Shown: positions 54,182-63,023 of the stretch, piece by piece
How the letters are laid out: the number at the start of each line of letters is the position of its first letter
How positions within the stretch are numbered: the stretch's first letter is position 1
Assembly: GCF_016756615.1 (NCBI RefSeq)
Contig: NZ_AP023262.1
Location: 3,101,501-3,165,500, forward strand
Source: Mesorhizobium sp. L-8-3
GTDB lineage: Bacteria > Pseudomonadota > Alphaproteobacteria > Rhizobiales > Rhizobiaceae
Reading direction: 5' to 3'
Length of the DNA stretch: 64,000 bases
Notes under the pieces: model-generated
Seen by the model: only the letters and a program-made list of their open reading frames with translations
Told to the model about the DNA's origin: nothing
The model's database searches: none
Translations under genes and position numbers: made by a program

Positions 54182-54781
54182 GGCTCACCTTCCCGATAGT
54201 CGGAGCGCAACATCCGCTGGGAAGCGAAGAAGGGCCCGACATCTCTGTCTGTGCGCCATCGATCCGAGGCCGTCAGGGATTCCGGATCGATGCGCCGGTT
54301 TCAGCCTTGCTCATCCCGGCTGGGGCCAAAGTCAAGGCCCGGCGTGACGCCGTCGCGGAAAGGTCTATCCTGCCTGAGCCTGCGACGTACCGCCGGCTCC
54401 ACAGGCGAAAGGCCAGAACCAGCATCGGCACGCCGACGAGCGATGGCATAGCCTCCCAGCCGCCGGGTCGGGGGAGAGTGTGGCTCGTCCTCTTGGTGGA
54501 TGCCGAAGCCTCCAAAGATGTGAGCGCGAATCTTGGTCCTGCCCCTCCGACGCCACGGTGAAGCCTTGTTTCGGGATAGGATGCCACTCAACGAACGACC
54601 AGGCCGATTTGCCCGGAGCCGATCCATCGGAATCGACCGGAGGCGGGTGGCCGTGGCCATTCGTTGTCATTGTTCCGCGTATGCCGCCCGGCGTTCCAAG
54701 GACCTCCGTCAGTCATCAAAGCTGCATGGTGCGGTGCTAGATTCCGGGCAGTACGGAGCGAGACGAAGTAAGGGAGATATC
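54182..54781. other. 600-base region without a recognisable gene
   Basis: Several short overlapping ORFs exist on both strands, but none has a ribosome site plus protein-like sequence. The area could be degraded DNA. The ribosome site of the next gene (AAGGGAG) is at its right end. Confidence 0.5.
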
Positions 54782-55042
54782 ATGTCGAAGACCCACTTCC
54801 AGGAAAGAACCGTCAGCTACGTCGTCGATCAGTACGTTGAATCCCGCAGGAATCCGGAATGGCCGATTTCCACGGGCTACGCGCTCCGCGCGATACGCAC
54901 GGTGCTGCCGAATTGCGACCTGTCGGACCGCCAGCTCGCGGAAATGGTGGCCGCTTCCGCCATCAGCCGCGGCCGCAATGTCGCCTTCGATTTCGCGGTC
55001 GAGGCCGGGATGCGCAGCCAGCAGCGACACGCAGGCCTCTGA
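54782..55042 (+). CDS. small hypothetical protein
   Basis: ATG 54782 follows AAGGGAGATATC. The 86-residue soluble product begins MSKTHFQERTVSYVVDQYVE. A predominantly helical region follows (TGYALRAIRTVLPNCDLSDR, then QLAEMVAASAISRGRNVAFD). I do not recognise a family; it could be a small regulatory or unknown rhizobial protein. It stands next to a decayed region. Confidence 0.5.
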   Translation: MSKTHFQERTVSYVVDQYVESRRNPEWPISTGYALRAIRTVLPNCDLSDRQLAEMVAASAISRGRNVAFDFAVEAGMRSQQRHAGL

Positions 55043-55197
55043 AGCCGTCCCAGGGCGCCATCTTTCCCGAAACGGCGCGCCGGAACCCATCGCGAAACGC
55101 CTTTCGCAAACTCCCGAGAACCCAGCAGTTTCAAGGTCGCGAATGGCGACCGAACCAGGAACTGCCTCGAATTCGAGCCCGGCGCGGCCCCTACAGC

Positions 55198-55227
55198 GTG
55201 TCGTGTGAAAATGGTTTCACGCGACAC
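55198..55227. repeat. rhizobial palindromic element stem
   Basis: GTGTCGTGTGAAA-ATGG-TTTCACGCGACAC is a 13-4-13 hairpin with one mismatch, followed by TTCCTGAAACCGGTGCCC. This fits a common Mesorhizobium-type intergenic element. It sits just ahead of the DUF2493 remnant, and the apparent ORF start at 55205 lies inside the hairpin. Confidence 0.65.
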
Positions 55228-55289
55228 GCCGTCGGTCCTTGACTTGACGCATGTCTGTTTCCTGAAACCGGTGCCCACTTTCGGGAGAC

Positions 55290-55735
55290 ATGCCGCAGAC
55301 TATCACGCCTCCTCGCCGACTGATCGCGTCATCCTCGAACTGCAGATGTACGGCCGCCGTCCGCATCAGGACGAGCCCGATCCATTACCTGACAAAACCG
55401 TGATCGGGGCCGGCCTCGCCGGGATCGTCGAAACCTTCGCCGGCATACTTGGCGACACCAGTCCGGAACCCGACCTCGACGACCTGCTCCGCTCCTTCCT
55501 CCGTGCCGCCGAGCGCGTCACCCACAACCTCGACCGCCACGAGGAAGCATAGCGCTCGAACCAGCGCGACCAGGATGGCTCAGAGATTTCGTTCCGGCGC
55601 AACGACCAGCTGCTGTCGGCATTGCCCTACGGGATGATCATATTCCCAGGCTCTGGCATCACCGAGAACCTGACCGACAAGGCCCGCCGCCTCGGCATCC
55701 CGGTCTGGCGCTTCATTGATGGCGGCGCGCGAGCG
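55290..55735 (+). pseudogene. DUF2493 protein remnant (stop plus internal deletion)
   Basis: DUF2493 proteins occur on rhizobial plasmids and mobile islands. Here the N-terminal part is recognisable (HASSPTDRVILELQMYGRRP, then HQDEPDPLPD) and runs to a TAG at 55550-55552. The frame stays readable past it (RSNQRDQDGSEI). It then joins directly to the C-terminal part (FRRNDQLLSALPYGMIIFPG, then SGITENLTDKARRLGIPVWR). Roughly the middle half of an intact protein, which should carry the nucleotide-binding core, is missing. The true start is not visible because a palindromic element precedes it. Confidence 0.7.
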
Positions 55736-55788
55736 CGTTTTCCTGCAAATGCGGAAAATCTGGATAATATGGAGATAGGAGTCCAGCC

Positions 55789-56051
55789 ATGCGACAGTTC
55801 ACGACAGGCGATCTCAACAAGCAGGTTGGCGACGTCACCGACGTTGCCAGCCGTGAACCCGTTATCCTCACGAAACACCGGAAACCCCGGCTCGTGTTGA
55901 TGAGTTACGAGCACTACGAACGGATGCGCACCGCTGGCGGAGATCCCGCCGCGCACACCGTGCCTCCGAGATGCCGGGGGACCACGCGGAACTCTGCACC
56001 GCCGAGATCGACAGACTGGCGAGGGGCGAGGGATATGACGATGGGCGGTAG
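55789..56051 (+). pseudogene. Phd/YefM-type antitoxin, frameshifted
   Basis: The ATG has GGAG seven bases upstream. The first 53 or so residues are a good Phd/YefM antitoxin (MRQFTTGDLNKQVGDVTDVA, then SREPVILTKHRKPRLVLMSY). Near 55966-55968 one base appears missing. The expected C-terminus (EMPGDHAELCTAEIDRLARG, then EGYDDGR) is in another frame and ends at TAG 56049-56051. As read, the frame runs on to an unrelated tail. The product would keep its DNA-binding half but lose the toxin-binding end. Confidence 0.65.
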
Positions 56052-56459
56052 ATTCCTGCCCGTCAGGTCATCTCTTACCCGTATCTGTGGGCATGGCAAC
56101 ACGAGCGCGGCGAAACGGAAGGTCGCAAGACCCGGCCGACTTGCGTGGTCGTCGCTGTCCGCGGCACAAAAGACGGCCTGATCCGTCTGGCGCTCCTGGC
56201 GATAACCACCCAGCCACCGCATGCTGATCGCGTCGCTTTGGAAGTCTCCGCGATCGAGTGTCGCCGCGCCGGTCTGACCGACCTCAATCGCTGCTGGGTC
56301 GTCGTTGACGAATACAATTACGATATTGCCGAACGCTCCTGGTACATCGAGCCCGACGGGAAGATCCTCGGCCGGTTCAGCAAGGCATTCATGATGAAGA
56401 TCGCGGGCGCCTTTATCGACGCGCGCAGCTATGGGCGACGCGTCAGCCGTCTGGATTGA
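56052..56459 (+). pseudogene. PemK-like toxin lacking a start codon
   Basis: Directly after the antitoxin stop the frame reads ATT-CCT-GCC (I-PARQVISYPYLWAWQHERG, then ETEGRKTRPTCVVVAVRGTK). 135 residues follow, consistent with growth-inhibitor toxins encoded after Phd-type antitoxins. The codon where an ATG is expected is ATT, and the first in-frame GTG (56145) would remove 31 conserved residues. The body is otherwise open. The toxin is probably silenced, perhaps by mutation of its start after antitoxin damage. ATT initiation cannot be excluded. Confidence 0.6.
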
Positions 56460-56601
56460 TGTTTTCTGTTCTCGGCAGCGAGCATGCCTCGGCTCGAGCC
56501 AAGGCTTGTCGGAAAATCTTCCATTTCGACTTATCCATGGCCGAATCGGCGAAGACGGGTTAGCCCGCCGGGCATCCCGTTTTCGGGCCATGCCGTCCGG
56601 A

Positions 56602-57150
56602 TCAGAACCTCCGGCTCAAATGGGCTGAAGCCGCCAGGCCGAACCGCCAGGGACGGTCTGTCGCGCGGGTAATGCCGATACGCGTCCCCACGGCGACCTT
56701 GGGTTTCGTGTCGGGCAGGCGGAGTCGGAAAGGCGGCCGATCGAGCGCCAGCCCGTCGAAAGAACCGTCGATGCCGAGCGCCTGGCAAAGCCGACCCGGT
56801 CCGGAGCAGAGCAGGCGGGCCTCGCCGCGTGCGCGCCGCGCCTTCATGTCCTCGATCCCGAATGCCGGCTCGAGCGCCCGGATGAGGACTGCGCTGCCGG
56901 GAAGGCAGACCACGTTGAGGCACCAATGGATGCCATAGGAGCGATAGACATAGGCATGTCCGGGCGGCCCGAACATCACCCGGTTGCGCAGCGTCTGGCC
57001 GGCGAAGCTATGGGAGGCGGGGTCATCGGGCTCGTAGGCCTCGGTCTCGGCGATGATGCCGCCGGCCGATCCGACCGACAGTTCCACGCCGATCAGGTCC
57101 TCGGCGACGGAAACGGCGTTTTTGGCAAAGAAGTCGTTTGTCGGGGTCAT
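56602..57150 (-). CDS. 3-methyladenine DNA glycosylase (Mpg/AAG family)
   Basis: This base-excision repair enzyme removes alkylated purines. From ATG 57150 the product is 182 residues, normal for the family. It has the motifs IIAETEAYEPDDPASHSFAGQTLRN (catalytic Glu), MFGPPGHAYVYRSYGIHWCLNVVC and LCSGPGRLCQALGI. A longer in-frame ORF upstream lacks support. It is monocistronic. Confidence 0.93.
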   Translation of the reverse strand: MTPTNDFFAKNAVSVAEDLIGVELSVGSAGGIIAETEAYEPDDPASHSFAGQTLRNRVMFGPPGHAYVYRSYGIHWCLNVVCLPGSAVLIRALEPAFGIEDMKARRARGEARLLCSGPGRLCQALGIDGSFDGLALDRPPFRLRLPDTKPKVAVGTRIGITRATDRPWRFGLAASAHLSRRF

Positions 57151-57345
57151 GCTGACGTCGTGAAGAAGCTTGCCGGAAGGCTGAACGCCTTCCGGCAGGG
57201 TGGGAAGGCGAAAAGATACCCGTGGCTCGCGCGACCGCCAAGCCGGAAGCGGTTGTCGCGCGGAACCCGCGTCGCCGACACCCGTTGTAACGGTCGACAG
57301 TGAATCGGGCCGCCAACAGCGGCCTTCCAGGGACCGTGATACGCC

Positions 57346-57606
57346 ATGTTTCACAAAGCTGCCTCGACTGCGCTCTGCCTGTTTGCCGTGCCTGCGTCCG
57401 CCTCGGCGCAGGATAACTCCGGGTTCCCTCCCGACAATGCGCTGAAACTCTCGCAGATCGTCACCACGGTCGAGAAACGGCCGGACTTCCGCTACATCTA
57501 CTCGATCGACTGGAACGACGACGGTTACTATGAGGTGACATATTACACCACCGACAAGGCCAAGGTGGAGATCAACTACAATCCCGTCACAGGTGAGCCG
57601 CAATGA
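57346..57606 (+). CDS. small secreted PepSY-like protein
   Basis: This 86-residue product has a signal peptide (1-22, MFHKAASTALCLFAVPASASAQ). A compact C-terminal domain resembling PepSY follows (KLSQIVTTVEKRPDFRYIYS, then IDWNDDGYYEVTYYTTDKAK, then VEINYNPVTGEP). It is probably periplasmic. Its function is unknown, though PepSY domains often modulate proteases or bind ligands. Its stop overlaps a short downstream frame. Confidence 0.75.
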   Translation: MFHKAASTALCLFAVPASASAQDNSGFPPDNALKLSQIVTTVEKRPDFRYIYSIDWNDDGYYEVTYYTTDKAKVEINYNPVTGEPQ

Positions 57607-57728
57607 TCCGCGCCGCTGCGCCCGGGCCGAGACCGATCCCGACGCCCGATCCCATCCCGCCGATGCCGGACCCGCAGCCCGACCCATCGCCCTTTCCCGG
57701 CCCGAAACCGACGCGACAGGCAATATGA
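57603..57728 (+). CDS. possible proline-rich small protein, translationally coupled
   Basis: An ATG overlaps the PepSY stop (ATGA) and opens a 41-codon frame with a Pro in nearly every second or third position (PGPRPIPTPDPIPPMPDPQP, then DPSPFPGPKPTRQAI). The coupling and strong proline bias suggest a real small protein, but there is no family match or independent ribosome site. Confidence 0.35.
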   Translation: MIRAAAPGPRPIPTPDPIPPMPDPQPDPSPFPGPKPTRQAI

Positions 57729-57750
57729 AGCGGCTGCTTCCCGCAAGGCG

Positions 57751-58164
57751 CTACTCGCTAATCGGGTCTTCCAGATAGCCCAGACCGCCCGCGCTGGTCT
57801 GGGCAGTCTGGACCGGAATCTCGGCCGTGCCGGGGGCACGCGAAAAGGCGCAGGCTTCGGCGCCCAGCGCGAAGCTCGCCAGAACGTTGGCCGCGATCAC
57901 CGCCGCGGGATTTTCCTCAAGGGCGCGCCGCATATCCAGCGAGGTTTCCTCTGCGGTGCGGCTTTGAATGCGCGCCGACAGGTCTTGGAGATGATCCGCC
58001 GCCTGCCCGAGCAGGGAGGCGACCGAGCCGGGCTCGGCCGTGGCCAGCACATTGCTGGCCTTGTGGATGGTCTCGGCGATCGCGCGCAGCCCATCGACCG
58101 TGCGGTCACGCAAATCTTTCTCGCCGGTCAGCTGGCTGGGGGAAGGGGGCTCGTGACTGTCCAT
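57751..58164 (-). CDS. hypothetical protein with C-terminal hydrophobic segment
   Basis: ATG 58164 gives 137 residues (MDSHEPPSPSQLTGEKDLRD...). A helical region (TVDGLRAIAETIHKASNVLA; LLGQAADHLQDLSARIQSRT) precedes a short hydrophobic stretch (AAVIAANVLASFALGAEACAF) and a Gly/Thr-rich tail. The layout resembles rhizobial stress or membrane-associated small proteins, but I cannot assign a family. Confidence 0.6.
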   Translation of the reverse strand: MDSHEPPSPSQLTGEKDLRDRTVDGLRAIAETIHKASNVLATAEPGSVASLLGQAADHLQDLSARIQSRTAEETSLDMRRALEENPAAVIAANVLASFALGAEACAFSRAPGTAEIPVQTAQTSAGGLGYLEDPISE

Positions 58165-58289
58165 GAATGGCTCCCGTCTGTGCCGAAGCCACCGCCCTGA
58201 TCGTGCGCGATCAGGTCGTTGGCGGCTTCCTCGGCGAGGGTAACGGGGGGCTGCAGGGTTGGTTCCTGCGAACTGCCCGGCGGCCGTCG

Positions 58290-60038
58290 TCAAATATCAA
58301 TGGCGGACGCAGACCCTTCGGCGTCTTCCGGGGATGACGATGCGGGCCTGGCCACGAGGAAATCGAAGTCGCAGCCCTGATCCGCCTGCAGCACGTGATC
58401 GTGATAGAGCCGCGCATAACCGCGGGCCGGCCGCTCGACTGTCGGCCGCGTGGCCGCGGCGCGCTGCGCAAGTTCGGCATCGTCGACCAGCAGTTCCAGC
58501 CGTCGCATCTCGACATCGAGATTTACGGGGTCGCCGTCGCGCACGAGGGCAAGCGGCCCGCCGACCGCCGATTCCGGCGAGACGTGCAGCACGATGGTGC
58601 CGAAGGCGGTGCCGCTCATGCGCGCGTCGGAGATGCGGACCATGTCCTTGACGCCCTGCGCCGCCAGTTTCTTCGGGATCGGGATGTAGCCCGCCTCCGG
58701 CATGCCCGGCGCTCCGCGCGGCCCGGCATTGCGCAGAACCAGGACATCGTCGGCCGTCACGTCGAGATCGGGGTCGTCGATGCGCTGCGCCATATCTGCG
58801 ACCGTCTCGAAGACGACCGCCCGGCCGGTGTGCCGCATGAGGGCGGGCGAGGCGGCGGAATGCTTGATGACCGCGCCGCGCGGGCAGAGATTGCCATAGA
58901 GCACCGCGATGGCGCCTTGCGACTTCAGCGGCCGGTCGATCGGACGGATGATCTGCTGCTCGTGCATCTCGGCAGTCTTCATGACCCGGCCGGCCAAGGT
59001 TCCGCCTTCGACCACCGGAACCGACAGGTCGAGGAAGTCGACGAGTTCCCCGAGCAGCCGGGGCACGCCGCCGGCATGGTGGAAATGCTCCATATAGTGT
59101 TCGCCCGACGGCTTGAGGTCGACGAGCACGGGCACGTCCCGGCCGATCCGGTCGAATTCGACAAGGTCGAGCGCATGGCCCGCCCGGCCGGCGATCGCGG
59201 CGAGATGGATGATGCCGTTGGTCGAGCCGCCGATCGCCTGCAGCGCCACCATGGCGTTGCGCAGGGCGGCGGGGGTGACGAGCGCCGCGGGCACGGGCGC
59301 GCCGGCGACGGCGATTGCGGCGGCGATCCGCCCCGAAGCCTCGGCCGAACGGACACGCTCCGCATGGGGCGCGGGAATGGAAGCGGCGAAGGGAAGCGCG
59401 AGTCCCAGTATCTCGGTGACGATGGCCATGGTGCTCGCCGTCCCCATCACCATGCAGGTGCCGACCGAGGGCGCGAGCCGGCCGTTGACCAGTTCGATCT
59501 CGGTCTCGTCGATCGCCCCGGCCCGGTGTCCGGCCCACAGGCGCCGGCAGTCGGTGCAGGCGCCGAGCATCTCGCCCTTGTGGTGGCCGACGACCATCGG
59601 TCCGACGGGGACGACAACGGTCGGCAGGCCGGCGCTGACCGCGCCCATGATCTGTGCCGGCAAGGTCTTGTCGCAGCCGCCGATGACGACGACGGCGTCC
59701 ATCGGCTGCGCCCGCACCATCTCCTCGGTGTCGATGGCCATCAGGTTGCGCAGCACCATGCTGGTCGGATGCGCGAAGGATTCGTGGATGCTGATCGTGG
59801 GGAAGACCATGGGCAGGGCGCCGGACAGCATGACGCCGCGCCTGGCCGCCTCGACCAATGCGGCGGCATTGCCGTGGCAGGGATTGTAGTCGCTCGCCGT
59901 ATCGACGATGCCGACGATCGGCCGGTCGAGCGCGTCGTCGGAATAGCCGGCGGCCTTGATGAATGCCTTGCGCAGGAATAGCGAGAAAGCCTCGTCGCCG
60001 TAGCTGGTCATTCCCTTCCTGAGGCCGCGATCGGTCAA
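58290..60038 (-). CDS. IlvD/Edd family sugar-acid dehydratase
   Basis: This 582-residue enzyme of the dihydroxy-acid dehydratase family carries three Cys motifs for an Fe-S cluster: YNPCHGN, GGCDKTLPAQ and SVGTCMVMGTAST. The terminal segment is RISDARMSGTAFGTIVLHVSPESAVGGPLALVRDGD. The sequence and the neighbouring oxidase, GntR regulator and transporter suggest dehydration of a sugar acid (L-arabonate or similar) rather than branched-chain amino acid synthesis. It is divergent from the FAD oxidase gene across 306 bases. Confidence 0.88.
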   Translation of the reverse strand: MTDRGLRKGMTSYGDEAFSLFLRKAFIKAAGYSDDALDRPIVGIVDTASDYNPCHGNAAALVEAARRGVMLSGALPMVFPTISIHESFAHPTSMVLRNLMAIDTEEMVRAQPMDAVVVIGGCDKTLPAQIMGAVSAGLPTVVVPVGPMVVGHHKGEMLGACTDCRRLWAGHRAGAIDETEIELVNGRLAPSVGTCMVMGTASTMAIVTEILGLALPFAASIPAPHAERVRSAEASGRIAAAIAVAGAPVPAALVTPAALRNAMVALQAIGGSTNGIIHLAAIAGRAGHALDLVEFDRIGRDVPVLVDLKPSGEHYMEHFHHAGGVPRLLGELVDFLDLSVPVVEGGTLAGRVMKTAEMHEQQIIRPIDRPLKSQGAIAVLYGNLCPRGAVIKHSAASPALMRHTGRAVVFETVADMAQRIDDPDLDVTADDVLVLRNAGPRGAPGMPEAGYIPIPKKLAAQGVKDMVRISDARMSGTAFGTIVLHVSPESAVGGPLALVRDGDPVNLDVEMRRLELLVDDAELAQRAAATRPTVERPARGYARLYHDHVLQADQGCDFDFLVARPASSSPEDAEGSASAIDI

Positions 60039-60344
60039 ATCGGCACCTTTTCGACAATCCGTCGCTGTCGCCTACCTGGGGCCTGTCGGCAACGGCGCCG
60101 CCACACGTAGCTCACGGAGATTATCAATGATCTCGTCCGAGAATGAAATCGCCCAATGAAACGAGTTGGCGGCTCGTGATTGTCGATGGTCCGACCTCGC
60201 ACATTCGGTCGCGACGTCCTGGATTGCCTGACCGTTCCCAAGCGACAGATACGGAGTACGCCCCCTTGTGGAAATCCTGTTGCCCGGTTGTAGGATGATA
60301 TGTATGTTCCGATGAAAGTTTGAAACTCGGTTCGGCGAGAGGCC
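60039..60344. promoter_or_regulatory. divergent promoter region of the sugar-acid locus
   Basis: No gene is visible in these 306 bases. The part near 60300 is AT-richer (GATATGTATGTTCC) and could hold promoter and operator sites for the GntR regulator encoded at 61760. Confidence 0.4.
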
Positions 60345-61763
60345 ATGCTCCGCGACGTTGCAGCGATCTTCAGCGAAGTGCTCGGCTCCGGTGCCGTCGT
60401 CGCCGATGAAGCCGGCATGGCCGGCTATCTGACGGACTGGTCGGGCGATCATCGCGGCATGGCGGCCGCCGTGCTGCGGCCGCGTTCGGTCGAGCATGTC
60501 AGCCGGGTCGTCCATCTCTGCCGCGAGCACCACTTGGCCATTATCCCACAAGGCGGCAATACCGGCCTGGTCGCCGGTGCGATCGATGGTCAGGGCCGTC
60601 GAGCCGTCGTCGTCTCGACCGAGCGGATGGACCGCATCCGCTCGGTCGATCCCGTCGACTTCACCTTGCGTGCCGATGCCGGTTGCACGCTGCAGGCGAT
60701 CAGGGAGGCGAGCGAAGCGGCGGACTGTCTTTTCCCTCTTGCGCTCGGGGCGCAGGGAAGCTGCCGCATCGGCGGCAATGCGGCGACCAATGCCGGTGGG
60801 GTCAACGTGCTGCGCTACGGCATGGCGCGCGATCTCATCCTCGGCCTTGAGGTCGTGCTGCCCGACGGCGAGGTCTGGAATGGTTTCTCGGGCCTGCGCA
60901 AGGACAACCGCGGCTACGATCTCAAGCAGATCTTCATCGGCAGCGAGGGCACGCTCGGCATCGTCACCGGCGTCGAGGTGAAGCTGTTTCCGCGCCCGAC
61001 CAGTGTCGAGACCGCCTATCTCGGGGTCGCGTCCTTCGCCGACGCCATGCGGCTTTTCGCGCATGCGCGGCGGGCATGCTCCGACCTCATGACGGCCTTC
61101 GAGGTGATCGGCGCCGAATGCATCGAACTGGCGCGGCTGATCCATCCCGAACTCAACGTTCCGGTCACCGCGCCGGTCCACATCCTGATGGAAGTATCAG
61201 CCAGTGGCCCGATTGACCTCCGCTCGACGGTTGAGACCTTCCTCGCCTCTGCAGTGGGAGATGGCCTCGTGAGCGGCGCAGTGCTGGCGCAAAGCCAGTC
61301 CCAGGCGCGCGCTTTGTGGTCGATCCGGGAAGGGCTGGTCGAAGGCCAGGCGCGGCGCGGCTACCACGTGCGCACCGACGTCTCCGTTCCTCTCTCCTCT
61401 GTTCCCGCCTTCGTCGACGAGGCCCGTGCCACGATCGCAGAGGGTTTTGCGGGCTGGCTGCCGCAGGCCTATGGTCATGCCGGCGATGGCAACGTCCATT
61501 TCAACGTGCTCCCGCCCGTCGGGCTGAACGACGCCCAGGCGCGCTCGACAGGAAAATCGATCGAGACGGTGCTGCTTGCGCTCGTCGCCCGGTTCGGCGG
61601 CTCGATCAGCGCCGAGCACGGCATCGGCCGCAGCAAGCGCGATGCCTTCTGGGCCACGGCCGCGCCCGTCCACAAGCGCCTGATGCGCAGCCTCAAGGTG
61701 GCGCTCGACCCGCAAGGCCTGATGAATCCCGGCTGCCTTTTGCCGGCGGAGGATGCCCTATGA
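60345..61763 (+). CDS. FAD-linked oxidase (GlcD / D-2-hydroxyacid dehydrogenase family)
   Basis: This 472-residue flavoprotein has a PCMH FAD-binding domain (about 30-215, PQGGNTGLVAGA; GNAATNAGGVNVLRYG; GSEGTLGIVT). The C-terminal domain has HAGDGNVHFNVL (metal or substrate site) and ISAEHGIGRSK. It is closest in form to D-lactate, glycolate or D-2-hydroxyglutarate dehydrogenases. Its stop overlaps the GntR start (ATGA). Confidence 0.9.
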   Translation: MLRDVAAIFSEVLGSGAVVADEAGMAGYLTDWSGDHRGMAAAVLRPRSVEHVSRVVHLCREHHLAIIPQGGNTGLVAGAIDGQGRRAVVVSTERMDRIRSVDPVDFTLRADAGCTLQAIREASEAADCLFPLALGAQGSCRIGGNAATNAGGVNVLRYGMARDLILGLEVVLPDGEVWNGFSGLRKDNRGYDLKQIFIGSEGTLGIVTGVEVKLFPRPTSVETAYLGVASFADAMRLFAHARRACSDLMTAFEVIGAECIELARLIHPELNVPVTAPVHILMEVSASGPIDLRSTVETFLASAVGDGLVSGAVLAQSQSQARALWSIREGLVEGQARRGYHVRTDVSVPLSSVPAFVDEARATIAEGFAGWLPQAYGHAGDGNVHFNVLPPVGLNDAQARSTGKSIETVLLALVARFGGSISAEHGIGRSKRDAFWATAAPVHKRLMRSLKVALDPQGLMNPGCLLPAEDAL

Positions 61764-62521
61764 AACAACGCTCGCCCATGATCGGAACGGTGGAGGCCCT
61801 GCCGCATCGCGTGGCTGCCCTCCTCAACCGCAAGATCGCCTCCGGCGATCTCAATCCCGGAGCCCGGCTGCCGACGGAGCAGCAGCTTTCAGAAGAATTC
61901 GGCGTCAGCCGCAATGTGGTGCGCGAGGCGATCGCGCAACTGCGCGCCGACGGCATCGTCGAGGCGAGGCAGGGCGTCGGCGCCTTCGTGCTGGCGCCGG
62001 AGCAACGGGCGGCGATCCGCATCGACCGCGAAGCGCTTGCCGACATCGGCAATATGGAGCGGCTGTTCGAACTGCGCTGCATTCTCGAGGTGGAATCGGC
62101 GACGCTCGCCGCTGCGCGACGCGAGCAGAAGCATCTCGACGCGATCAAGGCAGCGCTCGACCGCATGAGCGGCGAAGAGCGCTGGGAGGAGGGCAGCATC
62201 GACGCCGATCTTGCCTTCCATAGGGAGATCGCGCAGGCGACCGACAATCCATACATCCATACCTTCATCTCCTTCGTATGCGAACAGATCCGCCGCTCGA
62301 TCCACTATGCCCGGCTGACCAACCCGCTCCACGACCTCGTGGAGGTCAATGTGGGCGAACATGTGCGCATCTACGAAGCGCTCGTCGCCGGCGATCCGGC
62401 GGCGGCGGGCACCGCCATGCGCGCCCACATCATCGGCGCCGCGAACCGTGTCGGCGTCTCGCTGCCGCTCGGCGACCGGCCGAAAGCCGCCGTCCGCAAG
62501 CCCCGGATAGAACAATCATGA
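61760..62521 (+). CDS. GntR/FadR-family transcriptional regulator (FCD domain)
   Basis: From ATG 61760 the product is 253 residues. The winged helix covers about 18-85 (LNRKIASGDLNPGARLPTEQQLSEEFGVSRNVVREAIAQLRADGIVEARQGVGAFV). An FCD ligand domain covers about 98-225, with the metal-binding Asp/His residues DADLAFHREIAQATDNPY, EHVRIYEALVAGD and MRAHI. It overlaps both neighbours by four bases, so it is co-transcribed with the oxidase and VOC genes it probably controls. Confidence 0.92.
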   Translation: MKQRSPMIGTVEALPHRVAALLNRKIASGDLNPGARLPTEQQLSEEFGVSRNVVREAIAQLRADGIVEARQGVGAFVLAPEQRAAIRIDREALADIGNMERLFELRCILEVESATLAAARREQKHLDAIKAALDRMSGEERWEEGSIDADLAFHREIAQATDNPYIHTFISFVCEQIRRSIHYARLTNPLHDLVEVNVGEHVRIYEALVAGDPAAAGTAMRAHIIGAANRVGVSLPLGDRPKAAVRKPRIEQS

Positions 62522-62982
62522 CGCTCGGCCCCATCAGGAAGATCACCGATGTCTGCCTGCTGGTCGAAGACATCGGCCGCACGGTCGATTTCTATGCCGG
62601 CAAGCTCGGCTTCGAACTGCGTCGCCGTGCCGAAGGCTTCGCCGACTTCCACGGTTCGGGCGTGACCCTTGCTGCCTGGGAACTCGATCATATCAATCAC
62701 CATGCGGGCGTTTCGAACCGGCGCTCCCCGCGCGGGGCGCACAAGGTCTGTGTCGCGGTCGAACTCGACCGGCCGGAAGACGTCGATCGCATCCACCAGG
62801 AACTGAGCGCCAGGGGCGTGCCCTTCTACGGCGCACCGGCCGACTATGTCTGGAATGCGCGCTGCGCCTATTTCACCGACCCGGACGACACGTTGTGGGA
62901 GCTCTATGCCTGGCTCGACGGCGGGCCCGGCGACTATCACGAGGAAAGCCCTGAAACAGAAACCGCGAAGGGCGACCGGTAG
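62518..62982 (+). CDS. VOC family protein (glyoxalase/dioxygenase-like)
   Basis: This 154-residue protein starts at ATG 62518 inside the GntR stop. It has a beta-alpha-beta-beta-beta vicinal-oxygen-chelate fold (ITDVCLLVEDIGRTVDFYAGKLGFELRRR; AYFTDPDDTLWELYAWLDGG with the terminal Glu ligand). Family members include glyoxalases and extradiol dioxygenases; the substrate here is unknown. Confidence 0.85.
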   Translation: MTLGPIRKITDVCLLVEDIGRTVDFYAGKLGFELRRRAEGFADFHGSGVTLAAWELDHINHHAGVSNRRSPRGAHKVCVAVELDRPEDVDRIHQELSARGVPFYGAPADYVWNARCAYFTDPDDTLWELYAWLDGGPGDYHEESPETETAKGDR

Positions 62983-63023
62983 GCGGCAAGCCGGTCCCCG
63001 ACGCATCGCAGAGGAGAACAATA

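Noticed and set aside
54273..54670. Overlapping ORFs of about 100 codons between the aldehyde dehydrogenase and the small hypothetical gene
   Set aside because: No ribosome site, low-complexity Arg/Pro-rich products and no known family.
58297..60057. 586-codon minus-strand ORF overlapping the IlvD/Edd gene
   Set aside because: It is an Arg-rich shadow in another frame. The IlvD/Edd frame contains all the conserved Cys motifs.
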